Counted from the first letter of the stretch, positions 34,294-47,760 are shown. The stretch: DNA of 60,557 bases from Candidatus Vagococcus giribetii (GCF_017316185.1 NZ_JAFLVX010000003.1:1-60557), one strand, 5' to 3'. A program made the numbers and translations. Notes: generated by a model not told the origin, from the letters alone.

Positions 34294-35517
34294 TTAAATG
34301 TCTTCTCTTTCTAAAGGCATACTCATACATCTTGGGCCCCCACGGCCACGAACTAATTCACTGCCTGGCATGCTATTTAATTTAATACCAGCTTCTTCTA
34401 ATAATTTGTTGGTAATTGGGTTACGGTCATAAACAACTACTTCACCTGGAGCAATTGTTAATGTGTTTGAACCATCATTCCATTGTTCTCTTGCAGCTGC
34501 AGTTAAGTTACCGCCACCACAACGAATTAAGTGAACTTTATCAAGATGTAGATATTTACATAAGATATTTTCTAATGTATCTTCTTCTCTTAAAATTTCT
34601 AATCCATTACTTCCATTAGTAATTGAATAAACAACTAAGTCTCCTTCAATTTCTGGGTGGATTGTAAATTTGTCATAGTCAACCATTGTAAATACTGTAT
34701 CTAAATGCATAAATTTACGATATTCACCAATATCAAATGCTAAGATATGTTTGAAGCTCATTCCTTGATCAAAGATAGTTTTAGCCATTTTTTCAATTGA
34801 TGCTGCATCTGTACGTTGAGAAATACCGATTGCTAATACATCTTTAGATAGAATTAATTCATCTCCACCTTCAATACGAGTACTTTCATCTCTGTTGTAC
34901 ACTTTTGGCACATCTTTGCCAGCAAAGCGAGGGTGGAATTCGAAAATATATTGTGCATAAATAGTTTCTCTATTTCTTGTTTCTGCAAACATACGGTTTA
35001 ATGAAATACCATGTCCGATTGTTGCAAATGGGTCTCTTGTGAAATAAAGGTTAGGCATTGGATCAATAACGAATGGATATTCTGATTCAACCATATCTGT
35101 TAAACTAGATTTTTCGAATTGAGGCAATTCTACTTTTTGCATACCTGCCATTGTTTTATCAATCAACTCTTTGTTGGTTGGTAAAGATAATAGTAATTCT
35201 TTTGCTTTTACTTTAGCTGTTTTACTTTTAATATTTGCTTCATCTAAGTATTGATCGATGAAATCCATTTTGATTTTGTCATTAAGTAATGACTCTGCTG
35301 CTAAGTTTTCTAAATAAAGAACTTCGATACCTTTTGATTCCAGAATCTCGACAAATTGATCATGCTCTTCTTGAGCTTTTTCTAAATAAGGAATATCATC
35401 AAATAATAGCCTTTCTAGGTAATCCGGCATTAAATTCTCTAATTCTCCTCCTGGACGATGGACCAATACTGACTTCAATTTTCCAATTTCTGAATAAACA
35501 TTAATCGGGCGACTCAT
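34294..35517 (-). CDS. arcA: Arginine deiminase
   Basis: Hydrolyses arginine to citrulline and ammonia. The guanidino-group-modifying fold shows [18 protein letters not shown] and the C-terminal catalytic Cys about 397 in [12 protein letters not shown]. Full length at 407 residues. ATG 35517 has TTAGGAGGA upstream. It is the first gene of arcA-arcB-arcC-arcR-arcD, preceded by cre-, ARG- and Crp-type sites. Confidence 0.98.
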   Translation of the reverse strand: MSRPINVYSEIGKLKSVLVHRPGGELENLMPDYLERLLFDDIPYLEKAQEEHDQFVEILESKGIEVLYLENLAAESLLNDKIKMDFIDQYLDEANIKSKTAKVKAKELLLSLPTNKELIDKTMAGMQKVELPQFEKSSLTDMVESEYPFVIDPMPNLYFTRDPFATIGHGISLNRMFAETRNRETIYAQYIFEFHPRFAGKDVPKVYNRDESTRIEGGDELILSKDVLAIGISQRTDAASIEKMAKTIFDQGMSFKHILAFDIGEYRKFMHLDTVFTMVDYDKFTIHPEIEGDLVVYSITNGSNGLEILREEDTLENILCKYLHLDKVHLIRCGGGNLTAAAREQWNDGSNTLTIAPGEVVVYDRNPITNKLLEEAGIKLNSMPGSELVRGRGGPRCMSMPLEREDI

Positions 35518-35575
35518 GTAATCATTCCTCCTAATAAGTAATTAATAAGTTGTTTACAAATCAATACTACCATTC

Positions 35576-35589
35576 AGAAAACGTTTCCA
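35576..35589. promoter_or_regulatory. cre (CcpA) site at the arcA promoter
   Basis: AGAAAACGTTTCCA fits the catabolite-responsive element consensus TGWAARCGYTWNCW at 13 of 14 positions. It lies about 60 bases before arcA beside the likely promoter TAGTAT, predicting repression by preferred sugars. Confidence 0.7.
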
Positions 35590-35629
35590 ACTATTTAATC
35601 TATCATTCTATTTGTCGAATATCCATCAT

Positions 35630-35647
35630 TATTCATTTATATGAATA
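35630..35647. promoter_or_regulatory. ARG box upstream of arcA
   Basis: TATTCATTTATATGAATA is a perfect dyad of the ArgR/AhrC operator type, about 115 bases upstream of arcA. Confidence 0.75.
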
Positions 35648-35681
35648 GGATTTTCGTACACGTCAGTGTTCCATCAATTAT

Positions 35682-35697
35682 TGTGCGTTATTTCACT
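35682..35697. promoter_or_regulatory. Crp/Fnr-type site upstream of arcA
   Basis: TGTGCGTTATTTCACT is close to the Crp/Fnr dyad TGTGA-N6-TCACA with two mismatches. It is a candidate ArcR activator site. Confidence 0.45.
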
Positions 35698-35755
35698 AAT
35701 AATTATTCGCTATTTTTTATTATTATTCAACACATTTTTAGGGAACATGAAAATA

Positions 35756-36244
35756 TCAATGATTTTTAGGGTGATAAAGAAATTGTCTTAAGAATTGATT
35801 CACTTGTTCTGCTCTTTTTTTGTCTCTTGAAATAATTAGAATGGAGTCATCCCCTGCTATACAACCTACTATATCTACATAAGTACTTCTGATACTATCA
35901 ATTAATACACCCACAACTTGACCATTGCCAGGTAATACCGTTAATAGATTGGTAAACTCTACCTGGGTTAATGACACCCCAGTATCTTCTATTACTTGGA
36001 TCAATCGCTCTTCGTCTGTACGTTTTTTTTTGCCGATAACTGAGTTATTTAATACGCGGTAGAAAATTTCTCCTGTATTTGTCTGACTTTTAACGATGTT
36101 TAATTCTCTGATATCTCTTGAAATAGTTGATTGTGTCACATAAATATCTTCTCTTTCTAGCCGTTGCATCAGTTCTTCTTGAGTACCTATATTGTTTTCA
36201 GTGAGAATTCTTTTGATGATTGCTTGTCGTCTTCTTTTCTCCAT
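35756..36244 (-). CDS. ArgR-family regulator (second paralogue)
   Basis: A 162-residue ArgR paralogue with HTH signature VTQSTISRDIRELNIVKS (about 40-57) and C-terminal domain with CIAGDDSILIISRD. The start is ATG 36244, with AAAAGGGG upstream; the longer frame from 36277 lacks one. It lies immediately upstream of arcA in the same direction with 238 bases of control DNA between, the place of ArgR2 or AhrC-type regulators of the deiminase operon. It differs clearly from the paralogue at 26.95 kb, so this is an old duplication or separate acquisition. Confidence 0.92.
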   Translation of the reverse strand: MEKRRRQAIIKRILTENNIGTQEELMQRLEREDIYVTQSTISRDIRELNIVKSQTNTGEIFYRVLNNSVIGKKKRTDEERLIQVIEDTGVSLTQVEFTNLLTVLPGNGQVVGVLIDSIRSTYVDIVGCIAGDDSILIISRDKKRAEQVNQFLRQFLYHPKNH

Positions 36245-36389
36245 AATTAAATACCCCTTTTTATAAACTTTATACATTAATTTAACAATATTCCATTCAT
36301 AAAATCAATAATATGCATGCATAATCTATCGTTTATCATAAATTGTTAATAATATTCAAAAAGAATCTAGCAATCACTTGTTCGAACAC

Positions 36390-36423
36390 AAAAAAAAGAG
36401 TACATGCAAATTCGCATATACTC
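36390..36423 (-). terminator. khpB terminator
   Basis: GAGTATATGC / GCATGTACTC hairpin followed by eight T on the minus strand. Confidence 0.85.
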
Positions 36424-36433
36424 TCTTTAGTCT

Positions 36434-37168
36434 TTATTTTTTTAATTCAATCACTAGGTAACGATGAGGCTCATTACCTTCAGAATGAGTAGCTATATTT
36501 GATTCGCCTGATAGAATAGAATGCACTTGTTTACGCTCGAAAGCTGGCATTGGTTCTAAAAAGACTGGTTGGCCTGTTTCATTTACTTTTCTAAGTGCTT
36601 GATGAGCTAACCTCTCAATAATTGCCTCACGTCGTTCTCTGTAGTCTCCTACATTCACCACAATTGATAAACGGTTTTTAGCAATTCGATGGATATACAC
36701 TTGAGCCAAATACTGAATAGCGTTTAATAGCTTACCGTGTTTACCAATGAGTAAGCCTTTTTTCTCTGTTTCTAGACTAAACATAATGTAATTTTTATTA
36801 CGTAATACTTTTACCATAGCAGGGGCACCTAAATCTCTAGTAATATCTGTTAGATAAACTGCTAAGGCTGTTACTGCTTCGTCATCTGTTAAATTAACTA
36901 ACTCAACATATTCAGAAGACTCTATGACAACTGCTTCTTCAACTTCTGGTACGTGTTCTTCAACAACTGTTTCGATTACTTCTTCTTTTATCACTTCAGT
37001 TGATTCAACAACTTCGACAACAACAACTGCTTCTTGTTTACCAAATCCTAAAAATCCTTTTTTACCTTCTTGAATAACATTGATTTTAGCATCATCTTTT
37101 GTTATTTGAAGTGCAGATAAGCCCATTTCTATGGCCTGGTCTACAGTTTCACCTGTAAATTTTGGCAT
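36434..37168 (-). CDS. khpB: RNA-binding protein KhpB (Jag, SpoIIIJ-associated)
   Basis: RNA-binding partner of KhpA affecting cell elongation. The N-terminal Jag domain (about 1-52) has KKGFLGFGKQEA. A Glu/Val-rich linker (about 55-85) follows, then a KH domain with GLLIGKHGKLLNAIQYL and an R3H domain with YRERREAIIERLA and a terminal IATHSEGNEPHRYLVI. 244 residues. It follows yidC in the conserved rpmH-rnpA-yidC-khpB order. Confidence 0.95.
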   Translation of the reverse strand: MPKFTGETVDQAIEMGLSALQITKDDAKINVIQEGKKGFLGFGKQEAVVVVEVVESTEVIKEEVIETVVEEHVPEVEEAVVIESSEYVELVNLTDDEAVTALAVYLTDITRDLGAPAMVKVLRNKNYIMFSLETEKKGLLIGKHGKLLNAIQYLAQVYIHRIAKNRLSIVVNVGDYRERREAIIERLAHQALRKVNETGQPVFLEPMPAFERKQVHSILSGESNIATHSEGNEPHRYLVIELKK

Positions 37169-37204
37169 GATAAGAACCCCCTAGTATAGTAAATTAATTA
37201 ATTA

Positions 37205-38020
37205 TTAGCGTTTTTTCTTCGGTTGATTTGCTTTACGCAATGCTTTTTCTAAATCACGTTTTTTCTTTTCAACTGCTTCTCGTTCATTTCTAATTTTAAA
37301 TGGGTTATTAATGATTAAAGTTTGAATCACTTGGAACCCGTTTGAAATTACCCAATATAATGACAAACCACTGGCTAAGTTAACACCCATGAAAAGAATC
37401 ATGACTGGCATCATGTAATTCATTGCCTTCATTGAACCCTGTACTTCTACTTGACCCATGGAAGTTAATTTTGTACTAATGAAAGTAAAGATTGCCGCTA
37501 ATATAGGTAATATATAGTAAGGATCAATTTTACCTAATTCTAACCAAAGGAAAGAACCAGTTCTTAATTCAGGTGTGCGGGAAATAGCTTGCCACACTGC
37601 CATCATAATCGGCATTTGAACTAATAGAGGTAAACAACCAGATAATGGGTTAACACCACTCTCACTATATAGACGTTGTTGCTCTTCTTGTAATTTTCTA
37701 GCAGTTTCTGCATCTTTTGATGCATATTTTTCTTGTAACTCTTTTAACTTCGGTTGTAAATCTTGAGTTTTACGCATACTTTTTGTTTGGTAATGCATAA
37801 GAGGCATTAAAATTATTCGGATAATAATAGTAAATAGGATAATACCTACCCCGTAATTACCAAATGACAAGAATTTAATCGCTTCTCCAAAGTAATAAAC
37901 TATGTAGCGATCCCACAATCCTGTACTAGCAGTGCTAACATCTCCTGTTCCACAACCTGTTAATAGGAAAACAAGTCCAAACATACTCAGGATGAGCAGC
38001 CATTTTTTCATCTTCTTCAC
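37205..38020 (-). CDS. yidC: Membrane protein insertase YidC (OxaA1/SpoIIIJ type)
   Basis: Inserts membrane proteins with or without Sec. A lipoprotein signal with lipobox LTGC (Cys 23) is followed by five hydrophobic segments. The conserved positively charged groove region and the cytoplasmic hairpin rich in Lys/Glu (about 85-125) are seen, with a basic C-terminal tail. 271 residues is normal for Gram-positive YidC. Confidence 0.95.
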   Translation of the reverse strand: MKKMKKWLLILSMFGLVFLLTGCGTGDVSTASTGLWDRYIVYYFGEAIKFLSFGNYGVGIILFTIIIRIILMPLMHYQTKSMRKTQDLQPKLKELQEKYASKDAETARKLQEEQQRLYSESGVNPLSGCLPLLVQMPIMMAVWQAISRTPELRTGSFLWLELGKIDPYYILPILAAIFTFISTKLTSMGQVEVQGSMKAMNYMMPVMILFMGVNLASGLSLYWVISNGFQVIQTLIINNPFKIRNEREAVEKKKRDLEKALRKANQPKKKR

Positions 38021-38035
38021 TCACTTAACCCTCGC

Positions 38036-38374
38036 TTATTCTATTATATTTGCTAATTTAAACACATGCTCTATATTATTTTTTACTTCTTCTAATGATA
38101 AACCAACAATTTTAGGTCTAGCAATTAAGACAATATTATAGTTAGGTTTGATCTCTTCTTTTAATTCAAACAAGGATTGTCTCATTAAACGCTTCACTCT
38201 ATTTCTCGTAACAGCGTTCCCAACTTTTTTACCCACGGATAAACCCACTCGAAAATGAACATTCTCCTCTGCTGGGTAAATATATACCACAAAATTGCGA
38301 TTAGCATAAGAATCTTTTTTATAAATAATGGTTTGAAATTCTTTCTCTTTCTTGATACGGTAAGATTTTTTCAT
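38036..38374 (-). CDS. rnpA: Ribonuclease P protein component
   Basis: Basic protein cofactor of RNase P for tRNA 5' maturation. The signature NRVKRLMRQSLFE (about 54-66) is intact. The start was chosen as ATG 38374 (112 residues) because AAAGGT is 9 bases upstream; the frame is open further, but the extra residues are unlike the family. It lies in the origin-proximal operon, 15 bases before yidC. Confidence 0.94.
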   Translation of the reverse strand: MKKSYRIKKEKEFQTIIYKKDSYANRNFVVYIYPAEENVHFRVGLSVGKKVGNAVTRNRVKRLMRQSLFELKEEIKPNYNIVLIARPKIVGLSLEEVKNNIEHVFKLANIIE

Positions 38375-38462
38375 CGCTGACATACCTTTAAATTCTATAA
38401 TATTTATGATAACAAGAACATCATTATCATAGCATACAGCACTGTCTTTTTTCATTTTTTTA

Positions 38463-38497
38463 TAAAAAAAAATCACTGATTCAAAGATTCAGTGATT
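38463..38497 (-). terminator. Hairpin between rpmH and rnpA
   Basis: AATCACTGA / TCAGTGATT hairpin abutting the rpmH stop, followed by a run of T on the minus strand. Probably a partial terminator that keeps rpmH expression above rnpA. Confidence 0.75.
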
Positions 38498-38631
38498 TAT
38501 GCTGCTAATGCTTTTCTTCCTTTACGACGTCTACTTGCTAATACACGACGACCGTTTTTAGTGCTCATACGTTTACGGAAACCATGAACTTTTTGACGTT
38601 TACGTTTTTTTGGTTGATATGTTCTTTTCAT
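38497..38631 (-). CDS. rpmH: 50S ribosomal protein L34
   Basis: The 44-residue protein begins [19 protein letters not shown] and ends RKALAA, the universal L34 sequence. AGGAGG lies upstream of ATG 38631. It is the first gene leftward of the origin and is too short for many gene finders. Confidence 0.97.
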   Translation of the reverse strand: MKRTYQPKKRKRQKVHGFRKRMSTKNGRRVLASRRRKGRKALAA

Positions 38632-38757
38632 TCAATCCACCTCCTAAAACTAAATATGCTTTCTAAATCACTTAGACAGACTATGACATTATACATAGAA
38701 AACACTAATTTTGTCAACTCCCCTTCTAAGCTTTTATTTATTTTTCTTCCAAACAAC

Positions 38758-39038
38758 TTATACACAAGTGAATAAGTTGTTTCCACAAATCTGTTAGTTC
38801 ACATTTTTTACTCAAAAGTTATTTTTTAGTTGTTAGTCAGTTATCAACAGGTTAACAACATGTTACAAACTTATCAACAGTTGTAAAAAAATGTGTTAAT
38901 AAGTTGTTTAAACTTCTACATCATACTGTTCTCACTTGTGTATAACTTAGTTAATAACTAATACTTCTAAAAAGTTGTGCACACGTTTTTTTCTCTTGTG
39001 GAAAACTTTATTCTCACCTTGTTAATTTACTATCCACA
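38758..39038. promoter_or_regulatory. oriC, left DnaA-box cluster (rpmH-dnaA)
   Basis: The 482-base gap between rpmH and dnaA carries DnaA boxes: TTATACACA at 38758 and its reverse at 38937; TTATCAACA at 38841 and 38871; TATCCACA at 39031; and TGTGGAAAA-type reverse variants. Several are one mismatch from TTATCCACA. The region is AT-rich. Confidence 0.9.
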
Positions 39039-39072
39039 ATTGTAAAAATCAGTGGAAAACTTTTTTTAAAAA

Positions 39073-39081
39073 TGCTAGAAT
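39073..39081 (+). promoter_or_regulatory. dnaA promoter (extended -10)
   Basis: TGCTAGAAT lies 33 bases before dnaA, just downstream of the last DnaA box, allowing autoregulation by DnaA. The -35 is weak. Confidence 0.5.
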
Positions 39082-39113
39082 GGACTAGAAACTAATTTTT
39101 TAGGGGGATCGTT

Positions 39114-40457
39114 ATGCCCAATATTGACTATATATGGAAAGAATTGGAAGATGATTATCGAAAGATATTAACACCTCCAAGTTTTAATGCTTGGATTGAA
39201 CAAGCTAAACCAATCAGTTTAGTGGATAACTTATTAACTATCGAAGTCCCTTCCGAACTTCACCGAGAATATTGGGAAAAAAATCTTGCTGCTAAAATTG
39301 TCGAAACAGGTTTTAAATTAACAGGAGAAGAAGTTACTCCTGTTTTTATTATTGAAGATGATAAAAAAGAACCTGAAAAAAATAAAGAAATTATCCCAAC
39401 TGAGCTACCTGATATCGTAAAACAAAGTAGTAAAAAAGCCTTACTTAATTCTAAGTACACTTTTGATACATTTGTCATTGGTAAAGGAAATCAAATGGCT
39501 CATGCTGCGGCATTAGTGGTTGCTGAAGACCCTGGTGCCACTTATAACCCTCTTTTCTTTTATGGGGGAGTTGGTCTTGGTAAAACCCATTTGATGCATG
39601 CTATTGGCCATCAAATGTTGACTAACCAGCCTGATGCTAAAATTAAATACGTAACGAGTGAGTCTTTTGCTAATGACTTTATTAATTCTATTCAAAATAG
39701 AACGTCTGAAGCTTTTAGACAAGAATACCGTAGCGTTGATTTGCTTTTAGTAGATGATATTCAATTTTTTGCCGACAAAGAAGGTACTCAAGAAGAATTT
39801 TTCCATACATTTAACACACTTTATAATGAAGGTAGACAAATTGTCTTAACCAGTGATCGCTTACCAAATGAAATTCCTAAACTTCAAGAAAGGCTTGTTT
39901 CACGCTTTGCTTGGGGCTTATCTGTGGATATTACACCACCAGATTTGGAAACGAGAATCGCTATTTTAAGAAAACGAGCTAACGCTGAAGGCTTAGAAAT
40001 TCCTGATGATGCTCTTTCTTATATTGCTGGTCAAATTGATTCAAATATTCGTGAGTTAGAAGGCGCTTTGGTTCGTGTTCAAGCTTATGCCACTATGAAT
40101 GGCAACGATATTACAACAAGTTTGGCAGCAGATGCGCTAAAAAGCTTAAAACCAATGAAGCAAAAAAGTGAATTATCCATTCTTTTAATTCAAGAAGAAG
40201 TTTGTAAATACTATCATTTACAATTGAAGGATTTAAAAGGGAAGAAGCGTGTGAAGACAATTGTGGTTCCACGTCAAATTGCCATGTATTTATCTAGAGA
40301 GATGACTGATAATTCTTTACCAAAAATTGGTGCTGAGTTTGGAGGAAAAGATCACACAACAGTTATTCATGCTCATGAAAAAATTCAGCAATTATTAGAA
40401 ACAGATCCTACTATTCAAAAAGAAGTCAATGAACTTAAAAATCTGTTGATAAACTAG
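39114..40457 (+). CDS. dnaA: Chromosomal replication initiator DnaA
   Basis: AAA+ initiator that binds DnaA boxes and opens the origin. Domain I spans about 1-85, a variable linker 85-110, then the AAA+ domain with Walker [16 protein letters not shown], Walker [11 protein letters not shown] and sensor II. Domain IV ends with the signature [15 protein letters not shown] (about 409-423). 447 residues. ATG 39114 has GGGGGA upstream. Confidence 0.98.
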   Translation: MPNIDYIWKELEDDYRKILTPPSFNAWIEQAKPISLVDNLLTIEVPSELHREYWEKNLAAKIVETGFKLTGEEVTPVFIIEDDKKEPEKNKEIIPTELPDIVKQSSKKALLNSKYTFDTFVIGKGNQMAHAAALVVAEDPGATYNPLFFYGGVGLGKTHLMHAIGHQMLTNQPDAKIKYVTSESFANDFINSIQNRTSEAFRQEYRSVDLLLVDDIQFFADKEGTQEEFFHTFNTLYNEGRQIVLTSDRLPNEIPKLQERLVSRFAWGLSVDITPPDLETRIAILRKRANAEGLEIPDDALSYIAGQIDSNIRELEGALVRVQAYATMNGNDITTSLAADALKSLKPMKQKSELSILLIQEEVCKYYHLQLKDLKGKKRVKTIVVPRQIAMYLSREMTDNSLPKIGAEFGGKDHTTVIHAHEKIQQLLETDPTIQKEVNELKNLLIN

Positions 40458-40458
40458 T

Positions 40459-40598
40459 TGTGGATATCTAAAAAGATAACACTCAAGTTATCCACATGTT
40501 ATTAACAAGGGAATTTTTATGCATTTCGTAGGGTTAAATATGTTATCCACAGTACTAACAGGCCCTACTACTATTACTATATTTATTATTATTATTTA
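40459..40598. promoter_or_regulatory. oriC, right DnaA boxes and DnaA-trio unwinding element
   Basis: Perfect TTATCCACA boxes lie at 40488 and 40543, with a near-box reversed at 40459. A short GC patch (GGCCC, 40561-40565) is followed by CTACTACTATTACTAT (40565-40580) and a TTA-rich stretch to 40597. This box, GC patch and trinucleotide-repeat order matches the basal unwinding system known from B. subtilis, so initial melting is predicted here between dnaA and dnaN. Confidence 0.88.
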
Positions 40599-40611
40599 AA
40601 AGGAGAAACTA

Positions 40612-41742
40612 ATGAAAGTTACATTAAATCGAAATGCTTTTTTAGATGAGTTAGCAACTGTTCAAAGAGCTATTTCTGGAAAAACAACTATTCCTATTTT
40701 GACAGGAGTTAAATTAACGTTAACAGAACAAGGACTAACTTTGACAGGAAGTAATGCGGATATTTCAATTGAAACTTTTTTAAGCGTTGAAGATGAAAAA
40801 GCCAATATGTTAATTGAAAAAACTGGTTCAATTGTATTACAAGCACGTTTCTTCAATGAAATTATTCGTAAATTACCTGAGAGTACATTAACCTTAGAAT
40901 TAATTGAAAATAACCAAGTAATTATTTCTTCAGGTAAAGCCTTATTCAACGTTAATGGCTTAAACTCAGAAAATTATCCACATTTACCTATTATTGATAA
41001 TCAAAATACCTTTAAATTATCCGCTAGAGTTTTAAATAAATTGATTAGCGAAACTGTATTTGCTGTTTCTCAACACGAAAGTCGTCCTATTTTAACTGGG
41101 GTTCATTTTGTTTTAGAAAATAATGATTTATTAGCCGTAGCAACAGATAGTCATCGACTAAGCCAACGTGTCATTACTTTATCTGAATCAAACAATGCTT
41201 TTGATATTGTGGTTCCAGGAAAAAGTCTACAAGAGCTATCTCGTTCATTTAAAGATGAAGAAGAAATAGTTGAAATTTCTATTATGGAAAACCAAGTTCT
41301 CTTTAAAACAGAAGGAATGCATTTTTATTCTCGTCTATTAGAAGGAAATTACCCAGATACAAACCGCTTAATTCCAACAACATTTACAACAGAGATTGAA
41401 TTTAACGTACCTGAATTATTAGCAGCTATTGATCGTGCGTCATTACTTTCTCATGAAGGTCGTAACAACATTGTTAAATTATCAATTAATTCTGAGCAAG
41501 TCTTTATTTATGGTAATTCACCAGAGATTGGTAATGTAGAAGAATCTTTAAACTATATCTCAGTGACTGGGGAACCTCTTGATATTTCATTCAACCCAGA
41601 CTATATGAAGGCGTCCCTAAAATCATTTGGGAACATTGATGTAATCATTAAGTTTATCTCACCAATCAGACCATTTACTTTAGAGCCAAACAATGACGAA
41701 GTTAACTTTATTCAGTTAATTACACCTGTCAGAACAAACTAG
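40612..41742 (+). CDS. dnaN: DNA polymerase III beta clamp
   Basis: Sliding clamp; three repeated clamp domains make up the 376 residues. The N-terminal FLDELATVQRAISGKTTIPILTGV and the C-terminal FNPDYM...LITPVRTN are typical. AAAGGAG precedes ATG 40612. A terminator follows, so dnaN is not obligatorily co-transcribed with yaaA. Confidence 0.97.
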   Translation: MKVTLNRNAFLDELATVQRAISGKTTIPILTGVKLTLTEQGLTLTGSNADISIETFLSVEDEKANMLIEKTGSIVLQARFFNEIIRKLPESTLTLELIENNQVIISSGKALFNVNGLNSENYPHLPIIDNQNTFKLSARVLNKLISETVFAVSQHESRPILTGVHFVLENNDLLAVATDSHRLSQRVITLSESNNAFDIVVPGKSLQELSRSFKDEEEIVEISIMENQVLFKTEGMHFYSRLLEGNYPDTNRLIPTTFTTEIEFNVPELLAAIDRASLLSHEGRNNIVKLSINSEQVFIYGNSPEIGNVEESLNYISVTGEPLDISFNPDYMKASLKSFGNIDVIIKFISPIRPFTLEPNNDEVNFIQLITPVRTN

Positions 41743-41751
41743 TTACCTTTG

Positions 41752-41778
41752 AAAACTATCTTTATGATAGTTTTTTTT
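41752..41778 (+). terminator. dnaN terminator
   Basis: AAACTATC / GATAGTTT hairpin with a 5-base loop and a long T run. Confidence 0.9.
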
Positions 41779-41880
41779 ATTGATGATAAAAAAAAGCTCT
41801 ATTTTACGTTTTAAGCAAGTTCTCCTTTAAAATGAAAAAAATGTCTATTTCATATAAATGTTCTTAAACGTAAAGAAAAT

Positions 41881-41909
41881 TTGTTTTTAACTGTTAAAAC
41901 AGGTATAAT
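41881..41909 (+). promoter_or_regulatory. Promoter of yaaA-recF-gyrB-gyrA
   Basis: TTGTTT, 17-base spacer, TATAAT (41904-41909). Confidence 0.8.
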
Positions 41910-41947
41910 AGTTAATATGAAAACCTTGAAAAAGAAGGTGAAAATTT

Positions 41948-42181
41948 GTGAAAAAAAGTTTTTTATTAACTGCTGACTACATTACACTTGGTCAATTCTT
42001 AAAAGAAGTCGATGTGATTTCTAGTGGCGGGATGGCTAAATGGTATTTGCAGGAACATGCAGTCTACGTTGATGGTGAATTGGAAAATCGCCGTGGTCGT
42101 AAATTATATGCAGAGATGATGATTGAAATACCTGATTTAGGTACTTTTTTTATGGCTAAAATGCCATCAGATAGGGATTAA
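41948..42181 (+). CDS. yaaA: S4-domain RNA-binding protein YaaA
   Basis: The 77-residue S4-like domain protein sits between dnaN and recF in most Firmicutes. The S4 core ITLGQFLKEVDVISSGGMAK and NRRGRKLYAEMM are present. GTG 41948 has AAGGTG upstream. It lies 4 bases before recF. It is thought to assist ribosome or RecF-related functions, which is not proven. Confidence 0.92.
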   Translation: MKKSFLLTADYITLGQFLKEVDVISSGGMAKWYLQEHAVYVDGELENRRGRKLYAEMMIEIPDLGTFFMAKMPSDRD

Positions 42182-42185
42182 CAAC

Positions 42186-45256
<3,071 letters not shown>

Positions 45257-45278
45257 AAAGAGATAAGGAGGATTGTTC

Positions 45279-47753
45279 ATGTCTGAGGAAATAATTGAAA
45301 ATATTAAAGATATAAATCTAACAGATGAAATGGAAGAGTCGTTTATTGATTATGCCATGAGTGTTATTGTGTCTCGTGCCTTACCAGATGTTAGAGATGG
45401 GTTAAAACCTGTTCATCGCCGTATTTTGTATGGAATGAATGAGATGGGTGTGACACCTGATAAAGCGCATAAAAAATCAGCTCGTATTGTTGGGGATGTT
45501 ATGGGTAAATACCATCCGCATGGGGACAGTGCGATTTATGAGTCTATGGTTCGTATGGCGCAACCATTTAGTTACCGTAACATGTTAGTAGATGGTCATG
45601 GTAACTTTGGTTCTGTCGATGGTGACGGAGCGGCTGCGATGCGTTATACAGAAGCTCGTATGAGTAAAATTGCCGTTGAGATGCTACGTGATATTAACAA
45701 AAATACAGTTAATTTTCAAAATAACTATGATGAAACAGAACGTGAACCAGAAGTTTTACCAGCACGTTTTCCAAACCTATTAGTTAACGGAACAACAGGT
45801 ATTGCCGTGGGGATGGCAACGAATATTCCACCTCACAACTTAACAGAAGTTATTGATGCATTGAAAGTTCTTATGGATAACAGTGAAGCAACAACTGCTG
45901 ACTTAATGGAAGCTTTACCTGGACCAGATTTCCCTACAGGTGGTCTTGTTATGGGAAAATCAGGTATTCGTCGTGCCTACGAAACTGGTAAAGGAAAAAT
46001 TATCGTTCGTGCTAAAGTGCATATTGAAGAGATGAAAAATGGTAAGGAACGTATTGTTGTAACTGAAATTCCTTACATGGTTAATAAAGCTAAGTTAGTT
46101 GAACGTATCGCTGAATTACACCGTGAAAAACGTGTGGAAGGTATTACTGATTTAAGAGATGAGTCTTCTCGTGAAGGAATGCGTATTTCTATTGAGGTTC
46201 GTCGTGACGTAAGTGCTTCAGTTGTCTTGAATAACTTATACAAATTAACGTCACTTCAAACAAGTTTTGGTTTTAACATGTTAGCAATTGTTAAAGGTGT
46301 GCCAAAAGTTCTTAGCTTAAAATCAATTTTAGAGCATTACTTAGCCCATCAAGAAGAAGTTATTGTTAGACGTACAGAGTTTGATAAAAACAAAGCTGAA
46401 GCAAGAGCTCATATTTTAGAAGGGTTACGAATTGCTTTAGATCATATTGATGCGATTATTAAAACGATTCGTTCATCAGCATCAGATGACATTGCTAAGC
46501 AAGCTTTAATCGATAACTACAGTTTATCTGACCGTCAAGCTCAAGCGATTTTAGACATGCGTTTACGTCGTTTAACAGGCTTAGAAAGAGATAAAATCGA
46601 GAATGAATATCAAGAATTATTGAAATTGATTGCTGATTTGAAAGATATTTTAGCTAACCATGACCGTGTTCTTGAGATTATTAGTACAGAATTAGATGAA
46701 ATCCAACGTAAGTATGGAGACGACAGACGTACAGAATTATTAGTGGGTGAAGTCTTAAGCTTAGAAGATGAAGATTTAATCGAGGAAGAAGATATTGTTA
46801 TTACTTTAACTCATAACGGCTACATTAAACGCTTGCCAAGTACTGAGTTTAGAACACAAAACCGTGGTGGTCGTGGTGTTCAAGGAATGGGAGTACATGA
46901 TGATGACTTTGTTGAAAACTTAGTGTCATGTTCAACTCATGATAGTCTTTTATTCTTTACTGATACTGGTAAGGTCTATAAAGCAAAAGGCTATGAGATT
47001 CCAGAATATGGTCGTACAGCTAAAGGAATCCCAGTTATTAACTTATTAGGCATTGATTCATCAGAAAATATTGAAGCTATTATAAGTGTTGAAGGAAAAG
47101 CCGAAGAAGATCAATACTTATTCTTCTCAACTCGATTGGGAACAGTGAAGAAAACTTCTGTTTCTGAATTTTCAAACATTCGTACAAATGGATTGAAAGC
47201 AATTGGGTTAAAAGAAAATGACCAATTAATCAATGTGACTTTAACAGATGGCCATCAAAACATTATTATCGGAACACATCAAGGTTACTCTGTGTCATTT
47301 AACGAAGAAGATGTTCGTTCAATGGGACGTAGTGCAGCAGGTGTTCGTGGTATCAAATTGCGTGGAGATGACTATGTGATTGGTATGGACGTTCTACATC
47401 CTGAATCAGAAGTATTGGTGATTACTGAAAAAGGATATGGTAAGCGTACTGAGGCTGTTGAATATGCAATTAAAGGCCGTGGTGGTAAAGGGATTAAAAC
47501 AGTGAATATTACAGAGAAAAACGGTAATTTAGCTGGATTAACAACTGTCACTGGTGAAGAAGATATCATGTTAATCACGAATAAAGGCGTCATCATTCGT
47601 TTTGACGTTGAATCTGTTTCTCAAACAGGTCGCGCCACACAAGGTGTGCGTCTCATTCGTTTAGAAGAAGATGCTCTTGTTTCTACAATGGCTAAAGTAA
47701 CCAAAGAAGAAGAGGAAGAATTAACAGAAGCCTCTGAAGAAACAGCAGAATAA
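45279..47753 (+). CDS. gyrA: DNA gyrase subunit A
   Basis: Breakage-reunion subunit of gyrase. The catalytic Tyr lies in [12 protein letters not shown]; the C-terminal beta-pinwheel contains the GyrA box [10 protein letters not shown]. The quinolone-resistance region reads [17 protein letters not shown], with Ser and Glu at the two main resistance positions, i.e. the susceptible form. The start is ATG 45279 with AAGGAGG upstream; TTG 45273 is unlikely. The C terminus is very acidic. Confidence 0.97.
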   Translation: MSEEIIENIKDINLTDEMEESFIDYAMSVIVSRALPDVRDGLKPVHRRILYGMNEMGVTPDKAHKKSARIVGDVMGKYHPHGDSAIYESMVRMAQPFSYRNMLVDGHGNFGSVDGDGAAAMRYTEARMSKIAVEMLRDINKNTVNFQNNYDETEREPEVLPARFPNLLVNGTTGIAVGMATNIPPHNLTEVIDALKVLMDNSEATTADLMEALPGPDFPTGGLVMGKSGIRRAYETGKGKIIVRAKVHIEEMKNGKERIVVTEIPYMVNKAKLVERIAELHREKRVEGITDLRDESSREGMRISIEVRRDVSASVVLNNLYKLTSLQTSFGFNMLAIVKGVPKVLSLKSILEHYLAHQEEVIVRRTEFDKNKAEARAHILEGLRIALDHIDAIIKTIRSSASDDIAKQALIDNYSLSDRQAQAILDMRLRRLTGLERDKIENEYQELLKLIADLKDILANHDRVLEIISTELDEIQRKYGDDRRTELLVGEVLSLEDEDLIEEEDIVITLTHNGYIKRLPSTEFRTQNRGGRGVQGMGVHDDDFVENLVSCSTHDSLLFFTDTGKVYKAKGYEIPEYGRTAKGIPVINLLGIDSSENIEAIISVEGKAEEDQYLFFSTRLGTVKKTSVSEFSNIRTNGLKAIGLKENDQLINVTLTDGHQNIIIGTHQGYSVSFNEEDVRSMGRSAAGVRGIKLRGDDYVIGMDVLHPESEVLVITEKGYGKRTEAVEYAIKGRGGKGIKTVNITEKNGNLAGLTTVTGEEDIMLITNKGVIIRFDVESVSQTGRATQGVRLIRLEEDALVSTMAKVTKEEEEELTEASEETAE

Positions 47754-47760
47754 TTTTAAA

